From the NCBI RefSeq assembly GCF_039621805.1, contig NZ_CP155073.1, positions 2,666,001-2,730,000 on the forward strand: a DNA stretch of 64,000 nucleotides, in the 5' to 3' direction. The stretch comes from Paraburkholderia sp. PREW-6R (GTDB lineage: Bacteria > Pseudomonadota > Gammaproteobacteria > Burkholderiales > Burkholderiaceae). Made by a program: the position numbers and the translations under genes. The notes under the pieces are model-generated. The model saw only the letters and a list, made by a program, of their open reading frames with translations. It was not told the origin of the DNA and did no database searches. This document shows positions 56,480 through 64,000 of this stretch, piece by piece (position 1 is the first letter of the stretch; each line of letters begins with the position of its first letter).

Positions 56480-57193
56480 TCAAGGCGCGGCCGCTGTTGC
56501 GCTCAATGTCCATTGCGCGACGAGTTCGGGCAACTGCTGCATGTCGTCGAACACGTGGCGCGCGCCCGCCGCGTGCAGTTTGTCGATCTGCGCGTCGCTT
56601 GCGTGGCCGCCGCCGATAAAGCCGAGCACCGTCATGCCCGCCGCCGTCGCCGCGGTCACGCCGGTCACGCTGTCCTCGACCACGAGACACGCGGAAGGCG
56701 CGAGGCCAAGCCCCTTCGACGCCGCTAGATAGACGTCCGGCGCGGGCTTTGGATTCGGCACCGAGTCCGCACAAAAAAGGCGTTCGCCAAAAAATTTGAC
56801 CAGGCCGGTGCGCGCCAGCACGGTTTCCACATATGGCCGAAAACTGTTGCTCGCGCAGCCTTTGATGAGCGGCACCTGGGCGAGCGCGGCCTCGATGCCG
56901 TCCACTGCCGGCGCCTGCATCGCCGCCGCTTCCACCGAGCGCCGGATCGCGTCGATATCCGCCACGCCTAGCGTCTTGCCGAGCTTCGCGGCGGTGTTTT
57001 GCAATACCTGTTCGATACGCAGGCCAAGCAGCGGCAGCACGACCGGTTCGACATCCGTGCCGGGCCAGCGCAATTCCAGTTCGTGCACCAGCATGCGCGC
57101 GGCCACAGCTTCGCTGTCGATCAGCACGCCGTCGCAATCGCAGATCAACGCATACTGAGGCGCACCCGCGCCCGATGGGGTGACCGCCGTCAT
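56480..57193 (-). CDS. HAD-superfamily (IA) phosphatase
   Basis: A 237-residue sugar-phosphatase-like protein. Motif I is [11 protein letters not shown] (residues 18-28, nucleophile Asp), motif [10 protein letters not shown], motif III with Lys in [12 protein letters not shown], motif [14 protein letters not shown]. Its start overlaps the stop of the upstream permease by 4 bp (ATGA), so it is firmly part of the transport operon. Substrate unknown; possibly a phosphorylated polyol or keto-sugar. Confidence 0.93.
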   Translation of the reverse strand: MTAVTPSGAGAPQYALICDCDGVLIDSEAVAARMLVHELELRWPGTDVEPVVLPLLGLRIEQVLQNTAAKLGKTLGVADIDAIRRSVEAAAMQAPAVDGIEAALAQVPLIKGCASNSFRPYVETVLARTGLVKFFGERLFCADSVPNPKPAPDVYLAASKGLGLAPSACLVVEDSVTGVTAATAAGMTVLGFIGGGHASDAQIDKLHAAGARHVFDDMQQLPELVAQWTLSATAAAP

Positions 57194-58065
57194 TTCACCG
57201 CCCCGAAAGTCAGACCGCGCACCAGTTGCTTCTGCGACAGCCAGCCGACGATCAGGATCGGCGCCACCGCCAGCAGCGACGCAGCGGACAGCTTCGCCCA
57301 GAAGAGACCCTCAGGACTCGAATACGACGCGATGAACACTGTCAACGGCGCGGCGTTGGAACTCGACAGGTTGATGCTCCAGAACGCTTCGTTCCACGAA
57401 AGAATCACGAGCAGCAGTGCGGTGGAGGCAAGCCCCGGCAGCGACATCGGCATCAGCAGATAGACGATTTCCTGCCAGGTCGCGGCGCCGTCGATCCGGC
57501 CGGCTTCGAGAATGTCGCGCGGAATCTCGGCGAAATAGGTGAACGACATCCATACTGCGATCGGCAGGTTGATCAGCGTGTAGACGATCACGAGCCCGGA
57601 CACCGTATCCAGCAAGCCGCTGTTTTTCCACAGCAGATAGATCGGCACCAGCACGCCGACCGACGGCATCATCTTGGTGGACAACATCCACAGCAGCACT
57701 TTCTGCGTGCGGCGCGTCGGGAAGAACGCCATCGCATACGCGGCCGGCACCGCGAGGATCAGACACAGCACCGTGACGCCCACGGAAATCAGTATCGAAT
57801 TCCACGCGAACGAGAAGTAGTTGCTGCGCGCGAACACTTCCCGGAAGCTGTCGAGCGTCGGCACGAAAAACAGCGACGACGAGTACGCCTGCTGCTCGGT
57901 CTTGAACGCGGTAATCGTCATCCAGAAGATCGGGAAAAACAGCAGCAGCGCGACGAGCCACGCAATGACGCCGGGAATGCCGCGACGAATGGCGGCGAAC
58001 GGCGACCTGGCGGGAATGGTGACGGGCGTCGTGCTCGACGCCGGGGTGGAGGCAACGTGGCTCAT
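57190..58065 (-). CDS. Polyol ABC transporter permease (MalG/SmoG type)
   Basis: A 291-residue inner-membrane permease with about six helices. The cytoplasmic EAA loop that contacts the ATPase is EAGRIDGAATWQEIVYLLMP. The N-terminus before helix 1 is low complexity (ASTPASSTTPVT). It overlaps both neighbours by 4 bp, so it is translationally coupled with the other permease and the HAD gene. Confidence 0.95.
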   Translation of the reverse strand: MSHVASTPASSTTPVTIPARSPFAAIRRGIPGVIAWLVALLLFFPIFWMTITAFKTEQQAYSSSLFFVPTLDSFREVFARSNYFSFAWNSILISVGVTVLCLILAVPAAYAMAFFPTRRTQKVLLWMLSTKMMPSVGVLVPIYLLWKNSGLLDTVSGLVIVYTLINLPIAVWMSFTYFAEIPRDILEAGRIDGAATWQEIVYLLMPMSLPGLASTALLLVILSWNEAFWSINLSSSNAAPLTVFIASYSSPEGLFWAKLSAASLLAVAPILIVGWLSQKQLVRGLTFGAVK

Positions 58066-58997
58066 TTTTCGTACTCCCCTTTCAGGTTCTTCGCGAGCAT
58101 CCGCACAAGGAAGAACGACACGATATTGGCCAGCACGACAGCGAGAATGCCGCCTGCGGAAGCAAGACCGACGTCGAACTGTTGCAGCCCGAGCGAGTAG
58201 ATCAGGTACGACAGATTGGTCGTCGCGGTGCCCGGACCGCCGCCCGTGGTCGTATAGATTTCAGCAAAGATCGACAGCAGGAAAATCGTCTCCATCATCA
58301 CCACCACCGCGATCGCCCGCTTCAGGTGAGGCAGTGTGATGTAGAAGAACATGGAAAACGGACCTGCACCGTCGATGCGCGCCGCTTCTTTCTGCTCCTG
58401 ATCGAGCGACTGGATCGCCGTGAACAGGATCAGGAACGCGAACGGCAACCACTGCCACGCGACGATCATGATGACGGCGAAGAGCGGGTAATCGGCGAAC
58501 CAGTCGATCGGCTGCATGCCGAGCGCGCGCATGCCCTGGGCGATCAGGCCGTACACCGGATGCAGGATCATGTTCTTCCAGATCAGCGCGCTTACCGTCG
58601 GCATCACGAAGAACGGTGCGATCGCGAGCAATCGCGCAATACCCTGACCATAGAACTTGCGGTCGAACAGGATCGCCATCAGCACGCCGCCCACTACGGT
58701 GATCACGAGCACTGAAACGATCAGTTCGAGCGTGTGGCCGATGGAAGGGCCGAACGACGGATCGCTGGCGAGGTATTTGTAGTTGTCGAAACCGGCGAAA
58801 CCCTTCAGGTCCGGATTCAGCAGGTTGTAGCGCGAGAACGAAAACCAGATCGTCATCGCAAGCGGGATCGCCATCCACAGCACCAGTACGGCGACCGACG
58901 GCGACACGAGCCAGCGTGCCGAATTGGCTTTACGGGCTTCGCGTTCCTTCTCTGACTGGGGATGGGCATGCATGAGAGGCAGGCGCAGAGGACGCAT
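58062..58997 (-). CDS. Polyol ABC transporter permease (MalF/SmoF type)
   Basis: A 311-residue inner-membrane permease with about six helices and the EAA loop EAARIDGAGPFSMFFYITLP. WMAIPLAMTIWFSFSRYNLLNPD and NLSYLIYSLGLQQFDVGLASA match the sugar/polyol permease group. The start chosen (MRPLRLPLM) has AGGTGG upstream; an internal ATG at 58973 is possible. A long hairpin lies between it and the upstream binding-protein gene. Confidence 0.93.
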   Translation of the reverse strand: MRPLRLPLMHAHPQSEKEREARKANSARWLVSPSVAVLVLWMAIPLAMTIWFSFSRYNLLNPDLKGFAGFDNYKYLASDPSFGPSIGHTLELIVSVLVITVVGGVLMAILFDRKFYGQGIARLLAIAPFFVMPTVSALIWKNMILHPVYGLIAQGMRALGMQPIDWFADYPLFAVIMIVAWQWLPFAFLILFTAIQSLDQEQKEAARIDGAGPFSMFFYITLPHLKRAIAVVVMMETIFLLSIFAEIYTTTGGGPGTATTNLSYLIYSLGLQQFDVGLASAGGILAVVLANIVSFFLVRMLAKNLKGEYEK

Positions 58998-59021
58998 GAT
59001 TGACCACCTGTTCGGTAATGC

Positions 59022-59121
59022 GCGGGCTGTCCGCTCAGACTGCGGGCGCCGCCTTTGCCGCCGCGACATCTGGAATGTCGTGGCGCAGGCGCGGCGCCCG
59101 CGTGACGGACAAGCAGCCCGC
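59022..59121 (-). repeat. Long intercistronic hairpin between binding-protein and permease genes
   Basis: Nested perfect arms: GCGGGCTG/CAGCCCGC (59022-59029 with 59114-59121), GCGGGCGCCGC/GCGGCGCCCGC (59042-59052 with 59091-59101), and CCGCGACAT/ATGTCGTGG (59061-59069 with 59075-59083, loop CTGGA). It forms a roughly 100-nt structure in the mRNA. Probably protects the upstream transcript and lowers expression of the permeases. Confidence 0.85.
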
Positions 59122-59188
59122 TGTGCTGCGTGAGCCGGCTAACGGGCGTCAGCCGGCGCGTTTCACGTTACTTCGACAACCGCCCGGC

Positions 59189-60511
59189 TTACTTCTGGTA
59201 GCCGGCTTGCTGCACGGCGCGGTTCGCCGTGGCCTGACCGGCTGCCAGCGCCTGATCGACCGTCATCTGACCGGCAATCGCGCCGGAGATGCTCTGACCG
59301 ACCACCGTGCCGAACGACTGGAACTCGGGGATGCCGACGAACTGCACGCCCGTGTAAGGCACCGGCTTGAGCGTCGGATGGTCCGGATCAGCCGTCTCGA
59401 TCGCCTTCAGCACGAAGTCGCCGAACGGTGCGGCCTGCTTGTACTCAGGGCGCGCATAGGTGGACTGACGCGTTCCCGGCGGCACCGAGGCCCAGCCTTC
59501 GTCCTTCGCGACCAGTTCGATGTATTGCTTCGACGTGGCCCACGAGATGAACTTCTTCGCCGCATCCGCCTGCTTCGACGACTTCGGAATCGCGAGTGCC
59601 CACGCCCACAGCCAGTGCGAACCCTTCGGCGTCACGGCGATAGGCGCCGCCGCGAAGCCAACCTTGTCGGCGATCTGCGACTGCTGCTTGTTATAGAGCA
59701 TGCCGGCGGCGACCGTTGCGTCGATCCACATCGCGCATTTGCCCGAGGACATCAGCGTGAGGTTCTCGTTGAAGCCGTTCGAGCTGGCTCCCGGAGGGCC
59801 GTCTTTCCTCAGCAGATCCACATAGAAGCCAATCGCCTTCTTCCATTCCGGCGACGTGAGCTGGGCTTGCCATTTCTCGTCGAACCAGCGGCCGCCGAAG
59901 GTGTTCACCACCGTCGTGGCGTACGCCATGTTCTCACCCCAGCCGGCCTTGCCGCGCAGGCAGATGCCGTACACGCCGTTGGCCTTGTCGGTGAGCTTGT
60001 CGGCGAACTGCGAGATCTGGTCGTAGGTCGGCTGATCGGGCATCTTCAAACCCTTTGCCGCAAACAGATCCTTGCGGTAATACGTCATCGAGCTTTCGAC
60101 GTAGAACGGCAGCGCATACAACTGGCCGCCGCTGGAAAGACCGTCGCGGGCCGTCTTCACGACGTCGTTCAGATCGTAATCGGCGGGCAGGCCGGTGAGC
60201 GGCGTGAGCCAGCCGCGCTTGCCCCATTGCGGTGTTTCGTACGCGCCGATCGTCATCACGTCAAACTGGCCGCTGCCCGTCGTGATGTCCGTGGTCGCGC
60301 GCTGGCGCAGCACGTTTTCTTCGAGAATCACCCAGTTCAGCTTGATGTCCGGATTCGCCTTTTCGAATTCGGGCGACAGCTTCTTCAACTCGATCATGTC
60401 CGGGTTGTTCAACGTCGCGATCGTCACCGTGGCGGCTGACGCATTCAGCGCAAAGCATGCAACAGCGCCGGCGCTGATCGCCTTCAACGCGGATTTGAGG
60501 ACTGGCTTCAT
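59189..60511 (-). CDS. Polyol ABC transporter substrate-binding protein (SmoE type)
   Basis: A 440-residue periplasmic binding protein with a Sec signal peptide (residues 1-26, ending NASA-A). GQFDVMTIGAYETPQWGKRGWL and LYALPFYVESSMTYYRKDLF belong to the family-1 binders of the sorbitol/mannitol subgroup. GGAGA precedes the ATG. Second gene of the unit, after sorbitol dehydrogenase. Ligand is inferred from the enzymes encoded with it. Confidence 0.94.
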   Translation of the reverse strand: MKPVLKSALKAISAGAVACFALNASAATVTIATLNNPDMIELKKLSPEFEKANPDIKLNWVILEENVLRQRATTDITTGSGQFDVMTIGAYETPQWGKRGWLTPLTGLPADYDLNDVVKTARDGLSSGGQLYALPFYVESSMTYYRKDLFAAKGLKMPDQPTYDQISQFADKLTDKANGVYGICLRGKAGWGENMAYATTVVNTFGGRWFDEKWQAQLTSPEWKKAIGFYVDLLRKDGPPGASSNGFNENLTLMSSGKCAMWIDATVAAGMLYNKQQSQIADKVGFAAAPIAVTPKGSHWLWAWALAIPKSSKQADAAKKFISWATSKQYIELVAKDEGWASVPPGTRQSTYARPEYKQAAPFGDFVLKAIETADPDHPTLKPVPYTGVQFVGIPEFQSFGTVVGQSISGAIAGQMTVDQALAAGQATANRAVQQAGYQK

Positions 60512-60595
60512 GTGTTGTCTCCTTTCTCGTACGTTATGTGGTGCTGCGTTTGTTCTGCGAAATACGGCACTGAATGGATGCAGATGGGTCGCCCG

Positions 60596-61378
60596 TCAGC
60601 TCATCCAGTTGCCGCCGTCCACGTTCAGGGTTTGCGCGGTGATGTAATCGGCATCTGCCGACGCGAGAAACAGGGCGGCGCCGGTCAGGTCGTCCGGCAC
60701 GCCCATTCGGCCGAGCGGCACCGCTTCGCCGACCAGACGCTTCTTTTCGCCGAGCGGCCGGTTTTCATAGCGGGCGAAGAGCGCGTCGACTTCTTTCCAC
60801 ATCGGCGTATCGACGACGCCCGGCGCGATGCCGTTCACATTGATCTTGTGCGGCGCGAGCGCCAGTGCCGCGGATTGCGTGTAGCTCAGCACGGCGGCCT
60901 TCGTCGCGCAGTAGTGCGAGACGAGCGCTTCGCCGCGCCGCCCGGCCTGCGAAGACATATTGATGATCTTGCCGCCGTGACCTTGCTCCACCATTTTCCG
61001 GGCGACGGCCTGCATCAGGAAGAACATGCCTTTGACGTTGACCGCGAACAGGCGGTCGAAGACGTCCCAGGATTCGTCGAGGATCGGGCGCATATCGAAG
61101 AGCGCCGCGTTGTTGAACAGAATGTCGATCTGGCCGAAACGCTCCTGTGTGCTCGCCACAATGCGTTCGATGTCTTCGCGTTGCGTGACGTTGGCCGAGA
61201 GGGTCAGCACGCGGTCGCCGCAGTCGGCACGCAATGCTTCGCCGAAACTGTCGGCGGGTTTCATGTCGACCAGCACGCAACGCGCGCCTTCGTCCAGATA
61301 GCGACGGGCGACGGCCTCGCCGATTCCGCTTGCCGCCCCCGTCAGAATGGCCACCTTGTCTTGCAATCGTGACGACAT
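60596..61378 (-). CDS. smoS: Sorbitol (L-iditol) 2-dehydrogenase, SDR family
   Basis: A 260-residue NAD-dependent SDR that oxidises D-sorbitol to D-fructose or related polyols. Cofactor site TGAASGIG, catalytic Tyr-Lys in YCATKAAV. Closely like, as remembered, the Rhodobacter sphaeroides SmoS, in particular INMSSQAGRRGEALV, ILFNNAALFDM, RPLGEKKRLVGEAVP and the end NVDGGNWMS. The start MSSRLQDKVAIL follows an AGACAA; the frame is open upstream by chance. First gene of the transport operon. Confidence 0.93.
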   Translation of the reverse strand: MSSRLQDKVAILTGAASGIGEAVARRYLDEGARCVLVDMKPADSFGEALRADCGDRVLTLSANVTQREDIERIVASTQERFGQIDILFNNAALFDMRPILDESWDVFDRLFAVNVKGMFFLMQAVARKMVEQGHGGKIINMSSQAGRRGEALVSHYCATKAAVLSYTQSAALALAPHKINVNGIAPGVVDTPMWKEVDALFARYENRPLGEKKRLVGEAVPLGRMGVPDDLTGAALFLASADADYITAQTLNVDGGNWMS

Positions 61379-61416
61379 TGCTTGTCTCCGGTTCGTTTCG
61401 CTTTTCTCTGACGCGG

Positions 61417-61430
61417 TGAGCGAACGCTCA
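61417..61430. promoter_or_regulatory. Candidate polyol operator upstream of smoS
   Basis: TGAGCG-AA-CGCTCA, a perfect dyad 39 bp before the smoS start, followed by a second GCGAAC half-site 15 bp further on (61435-61440). The core GAGCGAACGCTC matches the GAGCAAATGCTC palindrome upstream of dalD. Confidence 0.55.
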
Positions 61431-61630
61431 TTGCGCGAACAATTGCTCTGTTGGTGGTCGAATGATCGGATACGCACCGGATGATGTCAAGGCGCACATC
61501 CAGATTTCGATGGTGCAGCGCGGCAGGACCATCGGTGGACCGGCGCTGCCGTTTGTGCCTTGAACAACACTAATACGAGAAACCGAAGTCCGCCAAACTG
61601 CGCCGCGCTTACGCTGATGACAAAAAATCG

Positions 61631-61647
61631 AGATACGTTATATCATT
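61631..61647. promoter_or_regulatory. Possible Zur-type site upstream of znuA
   Basis: An AT-rich element GATACGTTATATCATTG, about 100 bp before the znuA start, resembles half of known Zur boxes (GTTATA core). Weak evidence. Confidence 0.25.
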
Positions 61648-61748
61648 GCGGCCTCGTCTTGCCGGAGCGCCGCGTGGAGCGATTGGGCTTCCACGAGGAG
61701 CGCATGCAGGACCATGCCACTCCCTCAACTCTCGTAGCAGGAATCAGC

Positions 61749-62684
61749 ATGAAGTTACTTGGCACGACATCGTTCGGGGCGCAGCGGGCGCAGAAACTGG
61801 CAAGGCGCATCGCGGCGAGCGCGGCGCTGGCCGCTGGCGTCAGCTTTGGCCACGCTGCGTTCGCTGGCGAAGCGAAAATCCCCGTGGTTGCGGCAGAGAA
61901 CTTTTACGGCGACGTGATCCAGCAGCTCGGCGGCGAGCGCGTCGACGTGACGAGCATTCTCAGCAACCCCGATCAGGATCCTCACCTGTTCGAGGCGAGC
62001 CCGAAGACGGCGCGCGCGTTGCAGCATGCGAGTCTTGTGGTCTATAACGGCGCCGACTACGATCCGTGGATGGCAAAATTGCTGGCCGCGTCGAAGGGCA
62101 CGCAACGCACGACGATCGTCGCAGCCGAGCTGACCGGCAGGAAAGCCGGCGATAATCCGCACCTCTGGTACGACCCGGCCACCATGCCGAAGGTGGCGCG
62201 CGCGGTGAGCGCGGCGCTCGTCGCGGCTGACCCGGCGCACAAGTCGGCGTACGATGCGAACCTCGCGAAGTTTCTGGATTCGCTGAAACCGGTGGATGCC
62301 AAAGTGGCCGAGCTGCGTGCGCATTATGCGGGCGTGCCCGTCACGGCGACCGAGCCGGTGTTCGGCTATATGTCGGACGCGGTGGGCTTGTCGATGCGTA
62401 ATCTGCGCTTCCAGCTCGCAACGATGAACGACACCGAAGCAAGCGCCGCCGACATCGCCGCGTTCGAACGCGATCTGCGCGAAAAACGCGTGCGCGTTCT
62501 GATCTATAACAGCCAGGCGACCGAGGCGCTCACCAAACGCATGCTGAAACTCGCGCAACAATCGCAGGTACCGACGATGAGCGTCACCGAGACCGAGCCG
62601 GCCGGCAAAACCTATCAGACGTGGATGCTGACGCAGCTCGACGCACTCGGCACCGCCCTGGCCGCAGGCGCGGGCAGCAAGTAA
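61749..62684 (+). CDS. znuA: Zinc/manganese ABC transporter substrate-binding protein
   Basis: A 311-residue periplasmic cluster A-I metal binder. A signal peptide covers about residues 1-38. First metal His in DQDPHLFEASP, second in GDNPHLWYDP; the third position, usually His, is Glu in ATEPVFGYM; a fourth acidic or polar ligand lies in NSQATEALT. No His-rich loop. AGGA lies before the chosen ATG. First gene of a three-gene importer; zinc is favoured by family but manganese is possible. Confidence 0.9.
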   Translation: MKLLGTTSFGAQRAQKLARRIAASAALAAGVSFGHAAFAGEAKIPVVAAENFYGDVIQQLGGERVDVTSILSNPDQDPHLFEASPKTARALQHASLVVYNGADYDPWMAKLLAASKGTQRTTIVAAELTGRKAGDNPHLWYDPATMPKVARAVSAALVAADPAHKSAYDANLAKFLDSLKPVDAKVAELRAHYAGVPVTATEPVFGYMSDAVGLSMRNLRFQLATMNDTEASAADIAAFERDLREKRVRVLIYNSQATEALTKRMLKLAQQSQVPTMSVTETEPAGKTYQTWMLTQLDALGTALAAGAGSK

Positions 62685-62728
62685 CGCGACAGAGAACGGC
62701 AGAAACCGGCAGAAAAGGAAATCACGCA

Positions 62729-63685
62729 ATGAATGTCACTGGCCGCAGCGCGCCAGCCACCCCATCCGCTGGTGCCGCGTCCGGCGCACCCGTGCTCGAA
62801 CTCGAGCACGTCACGCTCGAACTCGGCGGCCGCACGATTCTGCGCGACACCGGCTTCATCGTGAATCAGGGCGAATTCATCGGCGTGCTCGGGCCAAACG
62901 GCGCGGGCAAGACCACGTTGATGCGTGCCGTGCTCGGCCTCGTGCCGGCGGCGGCCGGCGTGATTCGCGTGCTGGATCAGCCAGTCGAACGTGGCAATGC
63001 GTCGATCGGCTACATGCCACAAACACGCAGTGCGCTCGCGGGACGCCGCGTGCGAGGTCGCGATTTCGTCGCGATGGCGGCAGACGGACACCGTTGGGGT
63101 CTGCCCCATGCGGACGCGACGACACGCGCAGAGGTGGAGCGCGTGCTGGATCTGGTCGGTGGCGTCAAGCTGGCCGAGCGGCCCTTGTCCGAACTGTCGG
63201 GCGGCGAACGGCAGCGTCTGCTGCTCGCGCAATGTCTGCTCGGCAATCCGAAACTGCTACTACTCGACGAACCGCTGATCAGCCTCGACCCGCATCATCA
63301 GAAGAGCGTGGTTGAACTCGTGCGGCGGGTGCAGCAGGAACTTGGCATCGCCGTTCTGTTTTCCGCGCATGAACTCAATCCGCTGCTCAATTCGCTCGAC
63401 CGGGTGCTGTATCTCGGCAGCGGCGTAGCCGCGCTCGGCACCGTGAACGAAGTGATCACGAAGCCGGTCCTCTCGCGTCTGTATGGATCGCCGATCGATG
63501 TGATGCGCGTGAACGGCCGGATCTTCGTGATGTCGGGCGACGTCGAAGTGGAAAAGCACGACCACGGGCATGAGCACGACGAACGCGGCGGCCATTCGCA
63601 TGCACACGGCCATTCACACGATCACCCGCCCGGCCACGGCTATTCGCACGGTCATTCGCACGACGGACACACGCACGATGTTTGA
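62729..63685 (+). CDS. znuC: Zinc/manganese ABC transporter ATPase with His-rich tail
   Basis: A 318-residue ABC ATPase. Walker A GPNGAGKTT, signature LSGGERQR, Walker B LLLLDEPLISLDP. After the ATPase fold the last 43 residues carry about 16 histidines in HGH, HSH and HDH patterns, likely a metal-binding tail in the cytoplasm. The stop overlaps the permease start by 8 bp. Confidence 0.93.
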   Translation: MNVTGRSAPATPSAGAASGAPVLELEHVTLELGGRTILRDTGFIVNQGEFIGVLGPNGAGKTTLMRAVLGLVPAAAGVIRVLDQPVERGNASIGYMPQTRSALAGRRVRGRDFVAMAADGHRWGLPHADATTRAEVERVLDLVGGVKLAERPLSELSGGERQRLLLAQCLLGNPKLLLLDEPLISLDPHHQKSVVELVRRVQQELGIAVLFSAHELNPLLNSLDRVLYLGSGVAALGTVNEVITKPVLSRLYGSPIDVMRVNGRIFVMSGDVEVEKHDHGHEHDERGGHSHAHGHSHDHPPGHGYSHGHSHDGHTHDV

Positions 63686-64000
63686 ATACGATTTCATGGT
63701 GAACGCATTCGCGGCGTCGGGGATCGTCGCGGTGCTGGCGGGTGTGGTCGGCTACTTTCTGGTGATGCGCGGACAGACCTTCGCGGGCCATGCGCTGTCA
63801 CACGTCGGCTTTACCGGCGCGACCGGCGCAGTGTTGATCGGCATCTCGCCAATCTGGGGGATGATCGGCTTCACGCTCGCGGCAGGTGTCGGCATGGGCG
63901 CGCTCGGCGAGCGGCTCGCGGGCCGCGACGTGGCGATCGGCGTGATCCTTTCACTGTCGCTCGGCTTCGGGCTGCTGTTTCTACACTTCTTCACCGCGTA
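63678..64000 (+). CDS. znuB: Zinc/manganese ABC transporter permease, cut by window edge
   Basis: The first 107 codons of an ABC-3 family membrane permease. MFEYDFMVNAFAASGIVAVLAG, GYFLVMRGQTFAGHALSHVGFTGATGAVL and LGERLAGRDVAIGVILSLSLGFGLLFL are typical. It starts inside the end of znuC, so the two are coupled. Confidence 0.93.
   Translation, partial: MFEYDFMVNAFAASGIVAVLAGVVGYFLVMRGQTFAGHALSHVGFTGATGAVLIGISPIWGMIGFTLAAGVGMGALGERLAGRDVAIGVILSLSLGFGLLFLHFFTA

Larger units (their letters stand above)
61379..61748. other. Intergenic region smoS-znuA, 370 bp
   Basis: No gene seen. It contains the polyol operator candidate and a possible metal-regulator site near znuA (separate entries). Confidence 0.45.

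Overview
The window is a GC-rich, densely coded stretch of a beta-proteobacterial chromosome. Gene order and protein likeness (xseA-sodB, lpxK-Trm112-kdsB-adk, murJ-sirB1, DUF3579 next to argF, kynBUA with kynR, a polyol operon) point to Burkholderiaceae, most likely Paraburkholderia. The genus is an inference. I see no rRNA, tRNA, insertion sequence, prophage or CRISPR array; xerD is the housekeeping recombinase.

Layout. 1-4.7 kb: a truncated aldo/keto reductase, a GntR/UTRA regulator, and a divergent pair made of a family III CoA-transferase with an unusual half-order and a citrate-synthase-like enzyme carrying an N-terminal DNA-binding domain. Their shared promoter region holds AT-rich palindromes and a 17-bp triple repeat. 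4.7-10.7 kb: DUF2917/MocR divergent pair, an MdtD-type exporter, a degenerate EAL protein, and an ECF41-like sigma factor. 11-14.3 kb: a second-type ClpP, a NYN-nuclease/OST-HTH protein and a glycine-zipper lipoprotein. 14.7-38 kb: mostly core genes for superoxide defence, DNA repair, LPS and peptidoglycan synthesis, adk, ribosomal protein S20, arginine synthesis, phospholipid synthesis, tRNA quality and modification (ybaK, queG, tsaE), xerD and amiC. 38-47 kb: EamA exporter, pirin, thioredoxin/TPR chaperone, tcdA, pdxH, cfa, DUF72, msrA and a flavin reductase. 47.2-50.7 kb: kynurenine pathway (kynR divergent from kynB-kynU-kynA), degrading tryptophan to anthranilate. 51-61.4 kb: a polyol locus in two convergent transcription units. 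One is dalD-xylB-SorC regulator. The other is sorbitol dehydrogenase, binding protein, two permeases, HAD phosphatase and ABC ATPase. 61.7 kb to the end: a zinc/manganese ABC importer, with its permease cut by the window edge.

Main points for follow-up: (1) the citrate-synthase/HTH protein keeps all three catalytic residues, so it may be a combined enzyme and DNA-binding regulator of the divergent CoA-transferase gene; (2) that CoA-transferase looks circularly permuted; (3) the same palindrome type (GAGC-R-AA-Y-GCTC) lies before both opposed polyol units and is a good candidate operator for the SorC regulator; (4) strong intercistronic hairpins sit inside both polyol units. All functional statements rest on reading the sequence and on memory of families; no searches were run.
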